From Deltaproteobacteria bacterium (GTDB lineage Bacteria > Myxococcota > Myxococcia > Myxococcales > 40CM-4-68-19): a DNA stretch of 51,027 nucleotides. The stretch lies in contig VBKI01000031.1 of the NCBI GenBank assembly GCA_005879535.1, positions 1 to 51,027 on the forward strand, in the 5' to 3' direction. Positions 7,354-16,355 of this stretch are shown here, piece by piece; positions within the stretch are counted from its first letter, which is position 1, and every line of letters starts with the position of its first letter. A model generated the notes under the pieces. It saw nothing but the letters and a program-made list of their open reading frames with translations. It did not search any database and had not been told where the DNA came from. Position numbers and translations under genes: made by a program.

Positions 7354-9570
7354 GCCTGCTTCGGCGCCAGCCATCGCTCGGTGGCCACCGCCCAGAGAAC
7401 AGCGCCGAGCACGCAGAAGAGCGCGAGCGAGACCAGATTGCTGGTGGCGAATCCGGGGATGGTGCCGCCCACGTTGATGGAGTTGAGGAAGTTCCGCGTC
7501 GGTTCAGAGAGCTGCAGGAACGCGAGGATGGTGCCGATGACGCTGGCGCCCGCGATCAGCCCGGAGGCGAACAGCACGCCGGGACCGCTCTCCGCCTCGG
7601 CTCCGCTCAGCTTTCGGCTCGCGGTCCGGTCGGCGATGTACCGGACGATGCCGCCCATCATGATGGGGGTGCTCGTCGACAGCGGCAGGTAGACGCCGAC
7701 GGCGAAAGCGAGGCTCGACATCCCGCAGAGCTCCAGGACCACGGAGACGAAGACGCCGATCAGCACCAGCCCCCAGGGCAGACGCTGGGTCATGATCCCC
7801 TCGATGATGAAGGACATGAGCACCGGCTTCGGCGCGCTGAACTTCGACTTCACCTTTTCGCCGTTGTCGCGCGTGTCGAGCTTTCCGTTGATGCCGGGAT
7901 CCTCGAGATACTTGATGTGCCCGGTGTCGTCGACGAGGTACTTCCCGGCGGGCACCTCTCCCCGTGGCTCGCGCAGCCAGATCACGTTGTAGGCGTTGGC
8001 GTCGCGCCCGGAGTCGGCGCCGCGCAGGCGCTCCTTCTCGCCGCTGTAGTCCGCCTCGCTGAAGCGCACGTTCGGGTAGCTCCGCGCCGCGAACACCGTT
8101 CCGGCGTCGTTGAGCTTGAGAATCACGAATCCAAGCACCAACGCGGATGCCAAGGCGCCCACCAGGATGGCGATCTGCTGACGCGACGGGGTCGCGCCGA
8201 CCAGATATCCGGTCTTCAAGTCCTGCGAGGTGGTGCCGCCGTTGGAGATGGCGATGCAAGCCACCGCGGCGATGCTGAGGGCGGCGACCTTGTAGGGAGG
8301 AGTGACCCAACCGAGGGCGAAGAAGATCAGCGACGTGATCAACAGGGTGGCGACGGTCATCCCGGAGATGGGATTCGACGAGCTTCCGACCTCTCCCGTC
8401 AAGCGTGAGCTGACGGTCACGAAGAGGAACCCGAGCACCAGGATGAGCACCGCCCCGAGGACGTTGATCTTGAAGGAGGGGACGAGCGCGCAGACGATCA
8501 CGATCAGCAGCGAGCCGACGCCGACCACCCAGAGGGGGATGTCCCGGTCGGTCCGCAGCGTTCCCGAAGGTGCCTGCGAGCCGCTCAACGAGCGCATGCC
8601 GCGCATGGCACCGCCCACGATCGTCGGCAGCGACTTGAACAGCGAGATGATGCCTCCGGCGGCGACCGCGCCAGCTCCAATATACAGAATATACTGATGC
8701 CAGACATCGTCGGTGCTCATGTTCTTGATCAGCGTCGTGGCCGGATAGATCGGCGTCGTGGCTGTGCTGCCGAAGAGCTTGATGGCCGGCATCAGCACCA
8801 GGCTGGAGAGGATGCCGCCGGCGCCCATGATCATCGCGATGAGAGTCCCGATGATGTAACCGACTCCCATCAACTCCTGCCCCACTTCGCGCGATAGGTT
8901 GCCTCCGTCGTAGGTCCTTGAAGGCGCCGAAGGCTTTGTACCCGAGGGCGAAGACGCCGCCGACGCCGAGGCCGGCGAACACCGTCTTCGCGGTGGTTCC
9001 GCCGGTCTCGCCGGAGATCAGCACCTCCGCGCACGCGGTCCCTTCGGGGTAGACCAGCGTCTTCGCTTCCTTGACGATCAGCGCGCGGCGCAGCGGGATC
9101 ATCATCAGGATCCCCAGCAGGCCGCCGAGAATGCTGACCAGGATCACCTGCGAGATCTGCAGGTTGTACCCGAGGATCAAGAGTGCCGGCATGGTGACGC
9201 CCACGCCGAAGGCGATGCTCTCGCCCGCGCTGCCGGCCGTCTGGGTGATGTTGTTCTCGAGGATGGTCGCGCGCCGGGTGCGGAAGACGCGGGTGAAGCC
9301 GCGAAAGATGGTGATCGAGAGCACCGCCACCGGGATGGAGGCGCTGACCGTCAAGCCGACCTTCAGCACCAGGTACATGCTGGAAGCGCCGAAGAGGATG
9401 CCGAGCAGCGTGCCCACGATCAGCGGGACCGGCGTCAGCTCGGGAATGTCCTGTTCAGCGGGGATGAATGGCTTGTGCGCAACCTCTTCCGACGCGATGG
9501 GCACCCGGTCCGCGGTGGCCGTCCGCGGCGCTTGCGACTCGGGAGCCTGCTCGAGCGCGGGCATCTGCAT
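7350..9570 (-). pseudogene. OPT family oligopeptide/metal-complex transporter, interrupted by one frameshift
   Basis: Two frames together spell one OPT transporter of about 739 residues. The first, from ATG 9570 to about 8917, contains [31 protein letters not shown] and [14 protein letters not shown]. The second, from about 8915 to the stop at 7350, contains [40 protein letters not shown] and a final helix ending WLAPKQA. The joint is at AAGGACC: removing one base yields continuous sequence through ...[18 protein letters not shown]. No other lesion is visible and coding signal is strong on both sides. It may be an assembly error, a recent inactivation or a programmed shift. The stop overlaps the GNAT start. 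OPT proteins import peptides or siderophore-metal complexes. Confidence 0.82.
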
Positions 9571-9657
9571 GGTCAGGGCATGGGTAGCATGGAGTGCGTG
9601 TTCCGGTCACGGCGTGGGTGCGTGCGCCCGCAGCGAGAGCCGTCGTAGGATTGGACG

Positions 9658-11355
9658 GTGTTCAGCGTGAGGCTGGTGGCGCGGCCGGACCCGCGCATGG
9701 TCGAGGTGCCGCTCGAGATCGAGGCGGAGCTGCCGCGCGACTTCGAGGGATCGGCCCAGCTTGCCTCCAGCGGACTGCCCCGAAGGGTGCGCATGCGGGC
9801 GCCCAAGGACTCGCTGAAGCTGTCCACGGCGTACCGGACGGATCAGCTCGCTGGCGACATCGTCCGCACCGCGATGCGCGGCACCGTCAACGACATCATG
9901 CGGGTGCAGGACGCGGTGATGAAGTTCATCCGCGCAGTCCGCGAGCGGCGGCAGGACGGGGCGACGCTGGTCGTCTCCAGCAACGGCCGCGGGAAGATCG
10001 ACATCGCCGAGCACGTCCCCGCCCCACGCGTCGCCTCACCGCCCGCCGCCGTCGCGCCGGCGCCGGAACCCCCGCCACGCCCTGCGCCGCCGCCGCCGCC
10101 GGATCGCCTGGCCGTGGTCGAGCGCCGCGTGGCCGATCTCGAGGCCGCGCTTTCGCGCGTCGCCCCTTCCCGCGATCTGGCGGACCGGATCGCGGCCCTG
10201 GAGCAAAGCTTTCCCACGGCGCCCATCTCCCGCAAGCCTTCCCATCCGCTCGACGAGGATCCGGACCGCTCTCCTGCTCCCCCGCGGCGGGCCACGGCCA
10301 TCGAGGCCTATGCCGAGGGTTTGCGGATGGAGCTGCGGGCCCGGGCAACCGGGGCTGCCGCGAAAGCGCGCGCGGCGATGGAGCGCGGCGATCGAGCGGC
10401 GGCGCTCGCGGCGGACGCCGGGATCCTCGGCGCGCCGCAGGAGGGCATTGCCCAGGAGCTGCGCGACGCCGCGGCGCACGCAGCGGCGCGACAGTCCGGG
10501 CTCACCCGGCTGGCGGAGGAGATCGAGTTCTACGCCGGGTCCGATCTGTCGATGGCATCGCAACTGCTCACCAAGCTGGAGGAGACGACGATCGCGGCAG
10601 ACCCGGCGCCGGCGCTGGAGTCGGTCTCGCAAGCCGTGGCGGGTGCGGCCAAGGCCGCCGAGGGCGATGCCCGGGCCTCCTGGCTGCAGCGCGCCGCGGC
10701 GCTCTGCGCGTGGCAGCTCGTCGACCCGAAACCGGGGCAGCCGCTCGAGCCGGAATGGCACGAGGCGCTCGATACCGGTGGGACCGAAATCATCGCCGTC
10801 GTCTGTCCGGGACTGAAACGCTCCGACGGCACCGCGATCACGCGGGCGCGGGTGCTCGTGGATCCCAAGCCGAAGGAGACACCGCCGCCGGCTCCCGAAC
10901 ACGCCGCCGCGGCCGCTCGAGCAGCGACGGCACCTGCGCCGGTTGCGACGCTCGAGGCCATGCAGCCTCCGGCGGTCAACGGGCTGGTCGCTGCGGCGCT
11001 GCCCTCCGAACCACCGCCGCCGGCGCTGCCCGTGGAGCCCGTCGCGTCGGCATTGCCGGCTGGTACCGCTTCGGTGACGCCGCTGGCGCTTCTGCCCGCA
11101 GCGAACGGGTCGGTGCTCTCACTACTCGACCTTTCCCTCTCCGGAGAGACGGAAATCCGTCCGGAGGAGGCGGCCGCCGCCGCGGCTGCCGCCGCGCGGG
11201 CCACGAAGGTGGTCGCGGACGACGCGACGGTCCGCGACGAAGCGCTCGCCGCCGTCGGGTCGGAGCAGGTGCACTACGAGATCGACGACTCGGACGTGGA
11301 GGAGATCCATACTCTGGTAGACCCCGTTCCGGCCGCGTCGAAGGAAAGCAACTAG
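9658..11355 (+). CDS. Large protein with coiled-coil and proline/alanine-rich linkers, unknown function
   Basis: A 565-residue product from GTG 9658 (FSVRLVARPDPRMVEVPLEIE). Residues 1-120 look folded, with a basic middle and FIRAVRERRQDGATLVVSSNG. A proline-rich stretch (~125-150) leads to a short coiled coil (VVERRVADLEAALSRV). An alanine-rich helical domain (~210-390) follows, then a long Pro/Ala linker and an acidic tail (EIDDSDVEEIHTLVDP). There is no signal peptide or membrane helix, so it is probably cytoplasmic. It diverges from the OPT gene over 87 bases. The architecture resembles scaffold or adaptor proteins, but I do not recognise a family. Confidence 0.75.
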   Translation: MFSVRLVARPDPRMVEVPLEIEAELPRDFEGSAQLASSGLPRRVRMRAPKDSLKLSTAYRTDQLAGDIVRTAMRGTVNDIMRVQDAVMKFIRAVRERRQDGATLVVSSNGRGKIDIAEHVPAPRVASPPAAVAPAPEPPPRPAPPPPPDRLAVVERRVADLEAALSRVAPSRDLADRIAALEQSFPTAPISRKPSHPLDEDPDRSPAPPRRATAIEAYAEGLRMELRARATGAAAKARAAMERGDRAAALAADAGILGAPQEGIAQELRDAAAHAAARQSGLTRLAEEIEFYAGSDLSMASQLLTKLEETTIAADPAPALESVSQAVAGAAKAAEGDARASWLQRAAALCAWQLVDPKPGQPLEPEWHEALDTGGTEIIAVVCPGLKRSDGTAITRARVLVDPKPKETPPPAPEHAAAAARAATAPAPVATLEAMQPPAVNGLVAAALPSEPPPPALPVEPVASALPAGTASVTPLALLPAANGSVLSLLDLSLSGETEIRPEEAAAAAAAAARATKVVADDATVRDEALAAVGSEQVHYEIDDSDVEEIHTLVDPVPAASKESN

Positions 11356-11389
11356 CCGCTGCCGCACCGGAGGTGCGGCTTTGCGGCTA
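11353..11389 (+). repeat. Palindromic repeat, copy 1, starting at a TAG stop codon
   Basis: Imperfect palindrome. The outer arms are TAGCCGC and GCGGCTA; the inner arms are GCCGCACC and GGTGCGGC around GGA, with TTT in the right shoulder. It begins with the stop codon of the preceding gene. A second copy, with about four differences, lies at 41007-41043 in the opposite orientation. Position between convergent genes suggests a bidirectional transcription terminator or a REP-like element. Confidence 0.75.
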
Positions 11390-11467
11390 CGCCTTGGCTT
11401 GGCCGTCTCGCCGCGCGCGAACGTAGTGACCCGGTACGCGCTCGCGGACCGCGCGTCGCGACGATCA

Positions 11468-12766
11468 TCAGCGTCGCGCCCGCGCCACCCACGCTTCCAC
11501 GTCTTCCAGCTTCCGGGGAAAATCCGCGGTCAGCAGCCGCCACTTGCCGTCGCCGAGGAAGAGCACCTCGTCCTCGATGCGCACGCCGAAGCCGCGCTCG
11601 GGAAGATAGACGCCCGGCTCGACCGTGAAGACCGCGCCGGCGGGGATCGGCAGGTCGTACTCGCCGGCGTCGTGGACGTTGAGGCCGACGAAGTGGCCGA
11701 AGCCGTGAATGAACTTGTCCAGATATCCGCTCCGCCGTAGCGATTCCTCCGCCGCTTTTTGCAGGTCGCTCATCGACGCGCCCGGCCGGATGGCAGCGAG
11801 AATGTCCTCCTGCGCCTGGTACACCGCTCGGTACACTTTGGCCTGCTCTTCGGTGAACTTGCCGCTCACCGGGTAGGTGCGCGTGACGTCGGACGCATAC
11901 CGTCCGTACTCGGCGCCCGCGTCGATTACGACCAGGTCGCCGGAACGCAGCATGCGCGAGTTCTGGCCCCAATGAAGCACCGCTCCGTTCTCGCCGCTCC
12001 CCACGATGGTGCCGTAGGCGAGCCCCGTCGCGCCGGCGCCGAAAAACGCGAACTCCATCTGCGTCTGCACGTCGCGCTCGCTCACTCCCGGTACGGTCGC
12101 GCGCGCCGCCGCATCGTGACCTGCCCGCGTGATGGTCACGGCCCGCTCGAGCAGCGCAATCTCCTCTGGAGCATGCGCCGAGCGCATCCGCGCGAGCAGA
12201 TCCCGCTTGTAGACCAGCTTCAGGCCCAGGGCGCCCGCCCCCTGCTTCAGCGCCTGCACGTCGGTGCGCTCGTCCTTGAGGTCTTCCGCCGGCGCGACGA
12301 CGGCGAGACAGTCGTGCGCCGGCGCCGACCCGAGCAGCCATTTGCCCCCGTTTCCGCGCCGCACTTCGTCGACGGCGTACTGCGCTTTCAGCGAGGGGCT
12401 GAGCGGCGCGCGCGGTCCCGTCCAGCGCTCCGCCTCGGGATCCCGCGGACGGAGAAAGAGGACGTGCCGCCTGTACTTCGCCTTGGGCATCAGGATGAGC
12501 CAGGCGCCGGGCTCGTTGATGCCGGTCAGCCAGAAGAAATCGTCGTCCTGCCTGTACTCCTGCACTACGCCGGTGGGCTCGCCCTGCGCGGCGATGGCGG
12601 TGGCGCACCCGCCGATCTCCTTCATCAGGCGTTCGCGGCGGTCGCGGTAGAGGGAGGCGGGAAGCTCGGGCGGAGGTTGCGGATTCGGGTGCGCGAACCC
12701 GGCGGCGGCCAGCAGCGGGAGCAACATGGGGACGGCGAGGGTAACCGAACGGGTTCCGATTGACAT
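11468..12766 (-). CDS. pepP: Exported Xaa-Pro aminopeptidase (M24B, aminopeptidase P)
   Basis: A 432-residue metallopeptidase removing N-terminal residues before proline. The N-terminus (TLAVPMLLPLLAAAGFAHP) is a signal peptide, so it should be periplasmic or secreted. The creatinase N-domain includes DDDFFWLTGINEPGAWLI. The pita-bread domain has the five metal ligands: VVIDAGAEYGRYASDVTRTYP (two Asp), HGFGHFVGLNVHD (His), TVEPGVYLP (Glu) and RIEDEVL (Glu). Length matches PepP (about 440). The ATG at 12766 gives the full signal peptide. It is divergent from the FYDLN gene (55 bases) and convergent with the gene at 9658. Confidence 0.93.
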   Translation of the reverse strand: MSIGTRSVTLAVPMLLPLLAAAGFAHPNPQPPPELPASLYRDRRERLMKEIGGCATAIAAQGEPTGVVQEYRQDDDFFWLTGINEPGAWLILMPKAKYRRHVLFLRPRDPEAERWTGPRAPLSPSLKAQYAVDEVRRGNGGKWLLGSAPAHDCLAVVAPAEDLKDERTDVQALKQGAGALGLKLVYKRDLLARMRSAHAPEEIALLERAVTITRAGHDAAARATVPGVSERDVQTQMEFAFFGAGATGLAYGTIVGSGENGAVLHWGQNSRMLRSGDLVVIDAGAEYGRYASDVTRTYPVSGKFTEEQAKVYRAVYQAQEDILAAIRPGASMSDLQKAAEESLRRSGYLDKFIHGFGHFVGLNVHDAGEYDLPIPAGAVFTVEPGVYLPERGFGVRIEDEVLFLGDGKWRLLTADFPRKLEDVEAWVARARR

Positions 12767-12821
12767 CCCCCCGATGCTGGTCTATTCCGCGCGCGCTTCT
12801 TCCCCGGGAGGGGCCGTCCAG

Positions 12822-13067
12822 ATGGCACGCGATCTCGGCACCAAGTACGTCTGCTACAAGTGCGGCACCAAGTTCTACGATCTGAAAAAGCCGGTGCCGG
12901 CGTGCCCGAAGTGCGGCGCCGACCAGCGCGAAGCGCCGGTCGCGAAGCCCACCTCCGCGCGGGCCGCGAAGGCGGTTCCCGCCAAGGAGCCCGAAGAGGC
13001 GGAGGCCCCTGCCACCGACGACGAGGAGGCGGAGACCGAGGACGACGAAAAGGAAGACGAGGACTAG
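12822..13067 (+). CDS. FYDLN-acid zinc-ribbon protein (TIGR02300 type)
   Basis: An 81-residue protein. Residues 1-36 are a zinc ribbon (CYKCG ... CPKCG) containing FYDLKK, the family's signature, opening with MARDLGTKYVC. The remainder is a disordered, very acidic tail (PATDDEEAETEDDEKEDED). Family members are widespread in alpha- and deltaproteobacteria and of unknown role. The ATG at 12822 has GGGAGGGG upstream; the in-frame extension to 12726 lacks family similarity. Its TAG stop is the first arm of a perfect palindrome shared with the convergent ferredoxin region. Confidence 0.85.
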   Translation: MARDLGTKYVCYKCGTKFYDLKKPVPACPKCGADQREAPVAKPTSARAAKAVPAKEPEEAEAPATDDEEAETEDDEKEDED

Positions 13068-13100
13068 GCGGGAACCCGCCTACGCAGTAGCCGAAGCTAC
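13065..13100. terminator. Two hairpins between convergent genes
   Basis: First hairpin: TAGGCGGGAACCCGCCTA at 13065-13082, a perfect 8-bp stem that starts with the stop codon of the FYDLN gene. Second: GTAGC-CGAA-GCTAC at 13087-13100, which contains the minus-strand TAG stop of the ferredoxin gene. Neither has a long U tract, so intrinsic termination is inferred from position and stem strength. Confidence 0.5.
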
Positions 13101-13558
13101 GCTGCCTTCTCGACGCGGGAGTTCTTCAGCCACTCGGGGACGCGGTCCTTCCGGTAGATGAAGATCGCGTCGTACGGGCAGGCCTTCTCGCATTCGCGGC
13201 AGCCGGTGCAGTTCTTCTCGATCACGCTGACCACGCCGAGGAAGCTGTTCGGGTCCTTGACGTGCACCATCTCCAGCGCCTCGAACGGGCAGCGCTCGAC
13301 GCACTTCTCGCAACCGGTGCACGCCTGCTCGTAGACGAAGGCCAGCGGGCGCTCGTTCTTCTTCAGCATGTGCTGCACGTTGCCGTATTGATCGAGAATG
13401 GCATCCACCGGGCATACCGGACCGCAGGCGCCGCAGTCGATGCACAGCTCCGGCCAGATGATGTGGAGGCCCTTGCGCTCACCGGTGATCGCGTCGGTGG
13501 GACAGCGCTTCACACAGGCAGTGCAGCCAATGCACGTCTCGATGATGCGAAAAGCCAT
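13097..13558 (-). CDS. Ferredoxin-like protein with four [4Fe-4S] motifs
   Basis: A 153-residue soluble iron-sulfur protein with four CxxCxxCxxxCP motifs: CIGCTACVKRCP, CIDCGACGPVCP, CTGCEKCVERCP and CTGCRECEKACP. These would hold four cubane clusters arranged as two bacterial-ferredoxin-like pairs. It is an electron carrier or electron-transfer subunit, resembling HycB/RnfB-like polyferredoxins, but no membrane or catalytic partner is next to it. It ends a minus-strand series SCO, DUF420, ferredoxin with a 10-base gap to DUF420. That hints at a role near respiratory oxidase assembly or redox supply; the link is by position only. Confidence 0.88.
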   Translation of the reverse strand: MAFRIIETCIGCTACVKRCPTDAITGERKGLHIIWPELCIDCGACGPVCPVDAILDQYGNVQHMLKKNERPLAFVYEQACTGCEKCVERCPFEALEMVHVKDPNSFLGVVSVIEKNCTGCRECEKACPYDAIFIYRKDRVPEWLKNSRVEKAA

Positions 13559-13568
13559 GGATGGTCCT

Positions 13569-13988
13569 CTATACAGGCAATCGGTAGAGCATCCAATAGA
13601 CGACGACGCCGGTCACCGAGACATATGCCCAGACGGGGAACGTCCACACGGCCAGGCGCCTGTGCTTCTGGAAGCTCTTGCGCACCGCCGACAGCCACAT
13701 CGTCCGCAGGATCAACGGCAGAGCGACGACGGCGAGCACCGTGTGCGTGCCGAGCAGCACCAGGTAGAAGCTGCGGAACGGCCCCTGGTACCGATGGACG
13801 CCCGTGAGCGCGAACCGGGTCAGATATCCCACCAGGAAAAGCGACGAGGCGGTGAAGGCCGCCGCCATGCATTTCCAATGCAAGCTGTAGCGCCGCGTGC
13901 GGATGGCCCAGTACCCGGCGAAGAGAGCGCAGGCGCTGGCGCCGTTGAGCGTCGCGTTGACCGTCGGCAACGATTCCGCCAGTGTCAA
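13569..13988 (-). CDS. DUF420 (CtaM-like) membrane protein
   Basis: A 139-residue integral membrane protein with four predicted helices. It has the DUF420 pattern NATLNGASACALFAGYW, an RYSLHWKCMAAAF loop with conserved His, FLVGYLTRF and YLVLLGTHTVLAVVALPL. DUF420/CtaM proteins assist heme-copper oxidase maturation. The start is TTG at 13988, overlapping the SCO stop as TTGA, so the pair is translationally coupled. That supports joint action in CuA/CuB delivery to cytochrome oxidase, whose subunits are not in this window. Confidence 0.85.
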   Translation of the reverse strand: MTLAESLPTVNATLNGASACALFAGYWAIRTRRYSLHWKCMAAAFTASSLFLVGYLTRFALTGVHRYQGPFRSFYLVLLGTHTVLAVVALPLILRTMWLSAVRKSFQKHRRLAVWTFPVWAYVSVTGVVVYWMLYRLPV

Positions 13989-14638
13989 CCTCGCCCCCCG
14001 ACGGTGAGGCCGCGAGCGTCGCGGAGCAGGCGGTCGCGATCATCCGCGTCGTAATACCCGCGGATGCGGCCCATGCGATCGACGAGCACCAGCCGCTCCC
14101 CGTGCATGATCTCGAACGCCTCCAGGTGCGCGTCGGCCGGGTCTCGCGGCACCTTCGCCATCGCGGTGTGGAAGCCGCGCACCACGGTGCGCTCCACCTC
14201 CTGCTGCCGCCCGGTGAGCGAGCGCCATAGTCCCGCGCGTGCGCCGAAAATCTCGCCGTACTGCTTCAGCTTCTCCGGCGTGTCGCGCTCGGGATCCACG
14301 CTGATGGAGAGCAGCCTGATGTTCCCGCCCTGCTCCGGCGGGATCAGCCGGTCCTGCAGCTTCTTCATCTTCGCCTGCAGCCGTGGGCAGGCGTCCGAGC
14401 AGGAGGTGAAGACGAAGTCGGCGATCCAGACGTTCCCGAGCAGATCTTCCTTCGCGAACGGCTTCCCGTCCTCCGCGACCAGCGAGAAGGCGGGCAGCTC
14501 GCCCAGCATGGGCAGGTCGGGCGCGACTGATTGCCGCAACAGCAGGGCCCCCATCGGCACGGCGAGCACGATAGCGGCGAAAGCGATCCAGCCGGGGTGG
14601 AGGACGAGCTTTCCGGGCTTCTCGGCAACGGCCTGCAT
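13985..14638 (-). CDS. SCO1/SenC family copper chaperone
   Basis: A 217-residue protein anchored by one N-terminal helix (IAFAAIVLAVPMGALLL), with a thioredoxin-fold domain outside the membrane. Copper ligands are present: the CxxxC motif in FTSCSDACP and the distal His in FEIMHGERLVLVDRMG. The SVDPERDTPEKLKQYG segment is typical of the family. SCO proteins load CuA of cytochrome c oxidase and keep its thiols reduced. It is coupled to the DUF420 gene by a 4-base overlap. The ATG at 14638 lies about 50 bases after the ABC permease stop, across a CCGGAGG/CCTCCGG hairpin. Confidence 0.9.
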   Translation of the reverse strand: MQAVAEKPGKLVLHPGWIAFAAIVLAVPMGALLLRQSVAPDLPMLGELPAFSLVAEDGKPFAKEDLLGNVWIADFVFTSCSDACPRLQAKMKKLQDRLIPPEQGGNIRLLSISVDPERDTPEKLKQYGEIFGARAGLWRSLTGRQQEVERTVVRGFHTAMAKVPRDPADAHLEAFEIMHGERLVLVDRMGRIRGYYDADDRDRLLRDARGLTVGGRG

Positions 14639-14688
14639 GCCGGGCAGTTATAGTCGCCCCGGAGGCCCTCCGGCAGCAGGAAAGATCC

Positions 14689-15453
14689 TTACCTCCACCT
14701 GGTGAGCAGTCGCTCCCGGTCGAAGAGGCGGATGGCGAGCGCGATCAGCGCCAGATCGGCCAGCGCGACGCCGCCGGCGAGCGCGAAGTAGAAGCGCGGT
14801 CCGAGCGAGATCCGCCCCGCGAGCTCGAAGACGAGCAGCGCCACCAGCGGGAGCACGGTCGTGGCGGACAGGTTCTGCGCCGCGCGCGGATCGAGGATGC
14901 GCGAGGAAACCACCACGGCGGCGGCGTTGCCGAACAGGGCCAACAGGGGCGAGAGGACCAGGATCGCGAACGTCCAGGCCGCGTCCGGCAGCAAGAGCCG
15001 CCCGGCGACGGCATCGATGCCGGTGCAGAAGAGGACGGCGGCGATCCAGGTCATCGCCAGCGCCGGCACCATCGCCGCGATGCTCTTGCCGAGGACGATG
15101 CTGAGGGTGCTCACGCGCGTGGCCAGCAGCGGCTCGAGCGTGCGCCGCTCCCGCTCGCCGCCGATGGACTGCGCCGCGACGAGGATCGGCAGGAAGATGG
15201 GGAGAACGAGGAACATCGGAAGCCATTTGACGGCGAGGATTCCGCCGATGGCGACGACCGGTCCTCCCGGAGCGTGCACGTCGTACAGGTCCTTGATGGA
15301 GGCCAGCGCCTGCTCCGGCGCGGCATGCACGAGCCAGGCGAGGAGCAGGACGGGAACGGCGACGACGACCAGCGGGAGGGAGGCCATCGACAAGAGCAGC
15401 ACCGGCGAACGGCGCAGCTCGAGGAGCTCCTTGCGGAGGACGACGCGCATCAT
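14689..15453 (-). CDS. ABC-2 type permease (NatB-like)
   Basis: A 254-residue inner-membrane permease with about six hydrophobic segments. It has an N-terminal RKELLELRRSPVLLL amphipathic start, the SIGGERERRTLEPLLATRVS coupling-helix region diagnostic of ABC-2/NatB permeases, and a large loop near KDLYDVHAPGG. The start ATG (MMRVV) overlaps the ATPase stop as ATGA. With the upstream ATPase it forms a simple two-gene exporter; substrate is unknown (Na+, drug or protein export are the known outcomes of the family). Confidence 0.88.
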   Translation of the reverse strand: MMRVVLRKELLELRRSPVLLLSMASLPLVVVAVPVLLLAWLVHAAPEQALASIKDLYDVHAPGGPVVAIGGILAVKWLPMFLVLPIFLPILVAAQSIGGERERRTLEPLLATRVSTLSIVLGKSIAAMVPALAMTWIAAVLFCTGIDAVAGRLLLPDAAWTFAILVLSPLLALFGNAAAVVVSSRILDPRAAQNLSATTVLPLVALLVFELAGRISLGPRFYFALAGGVALADLALIALAIRLFDRERLLTRWR

Positions 15454-16343
15454 GCGGCGCGCGCCTCGGCGAGCAGCTGCAACCAGGCGTCCTCGAGCCT
15501 GTCCTGCTGCGGCGTTACGCCTGCCACGCGCGCACCCGCGCGGACCAACGCAGCGACGATCTCCGGCACATCGGCGAGCGGCTCGATGAAGAGGCTGGTT
15601 CCCGAGACACGCAGCGAGCGGCAGAGGGCGCGAACGGCGTCCGGCTGGAACGGTTCGGCGAGCTCGATGCGCACCAGGTTGCCGCGGCGGATCTCGTGGA
15701 TGCCGACCAGGCGTCCGGCGATGAAGGCGGCGCGCGAGCAGAGGCGCTCGACCTCGTCGAGGTGGTGCGTGCAGAGCACGATCGTCGCGTTCCCGGCGGC
15801 AAGGTCCGCGATCAAGCCCCGGACCTCGCGCGTCGCTTCCGGATCGAGCCCGACCGTGGGCTCGTCGAGGAGGATCACCTCCGGGTCGTGCACCAGCGCG
15901 CGGGCGATGGCGAGCTTCTGCTTCATTCCCCGCGAGAGCTCGGCGAACGGACGATCGGCGTGCTCGCGCAGCGCGAAGCGATCCAGCAGCGCGTCGCATC
16001 TGCGGCCGGGCTGCGGCGCCCGCTGCAGCTCCGCGAAATAGAGCAGGTTCTCTCGCGCGGTCAGCCGATCGTAGAAACCGGGTGATTCGGTGAGCAGCCC
16101 GACGCGCGCCCTCAGCTCCGCGCCTCCGGGGCGACCTGGCGAGATCTCGCACCCGGCGACACGCGCGCTGCCCGCGTCCGGGGCATAGAGGCCCGCGAGC
16201 ATGCGCAGCGTCGTCGTCTTGCCGGCCCCGTTCGGCCCCAGGAAGCCGAAGACCTCCCCCCGCTCCGCCGCGAAGGACACGTCCCGGCACGCCGGGCGGC
16301 CGCCGAAGGATTTGGAGAGCCCATGCGCCTCGATCGCCGCCAA
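15450..16343 (-). CDS. ABC transporter ATP-binding protein (NatA-like)
   Basis: A 297-residue ATPase. Walker A is GPNGAGKTTTLRML near residue 37, the Q-loop region is VGLLTESPGFYDRLT, the signature is ELSRGMKQKLAIARAL near 135, Walker B is VILLDEPTVGLDPE and the H-loop is LCTHHLDEVE. The C-terminal ~80 residues form the alpha/beta domain of ABC-2 ATPases. It starts with TTG at 16343 and overlaps the permease gene by four bases. It lies 12 bases downstream of a small disordered ORF. Confidence 0.92.
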   Translation of the reverse strand: MAAIEAHGLSKSFGGRPACRDVSFAAERGEVFGFLGPNGAGKTTTLRMLAGLYAPDAGSARVAGCEISPGRPGGAELRARVGLLTESPGFYDRLTARENLLYFAELQRAPQPGRRCDALLDRFALREHADRPFAELSRGMKQKLAIARALVHDPEVILLDEPTVGLDPEATREVRGLIADLAAGNATIVLCTHHLDEVERLCSRAAFIAGRLVGIHEIRRGNLVRIELAEPFQPDAVRALCRSLRVSGTSLFIEPLADVPEIVAALVRAGARVAGVTPQQDRLEDAWLQLLAEARAA

Positions 16344-16355
16344 GCGGCGCCGATC

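Noticed and set aside
14659-14673. CCGGAGG-C-CCTCCGG palindrome between ABC permease and SCO genes
   Set aside because: Short, one-base centre and no U tract; could be a terminator but not distinguishable from GC-rich background.
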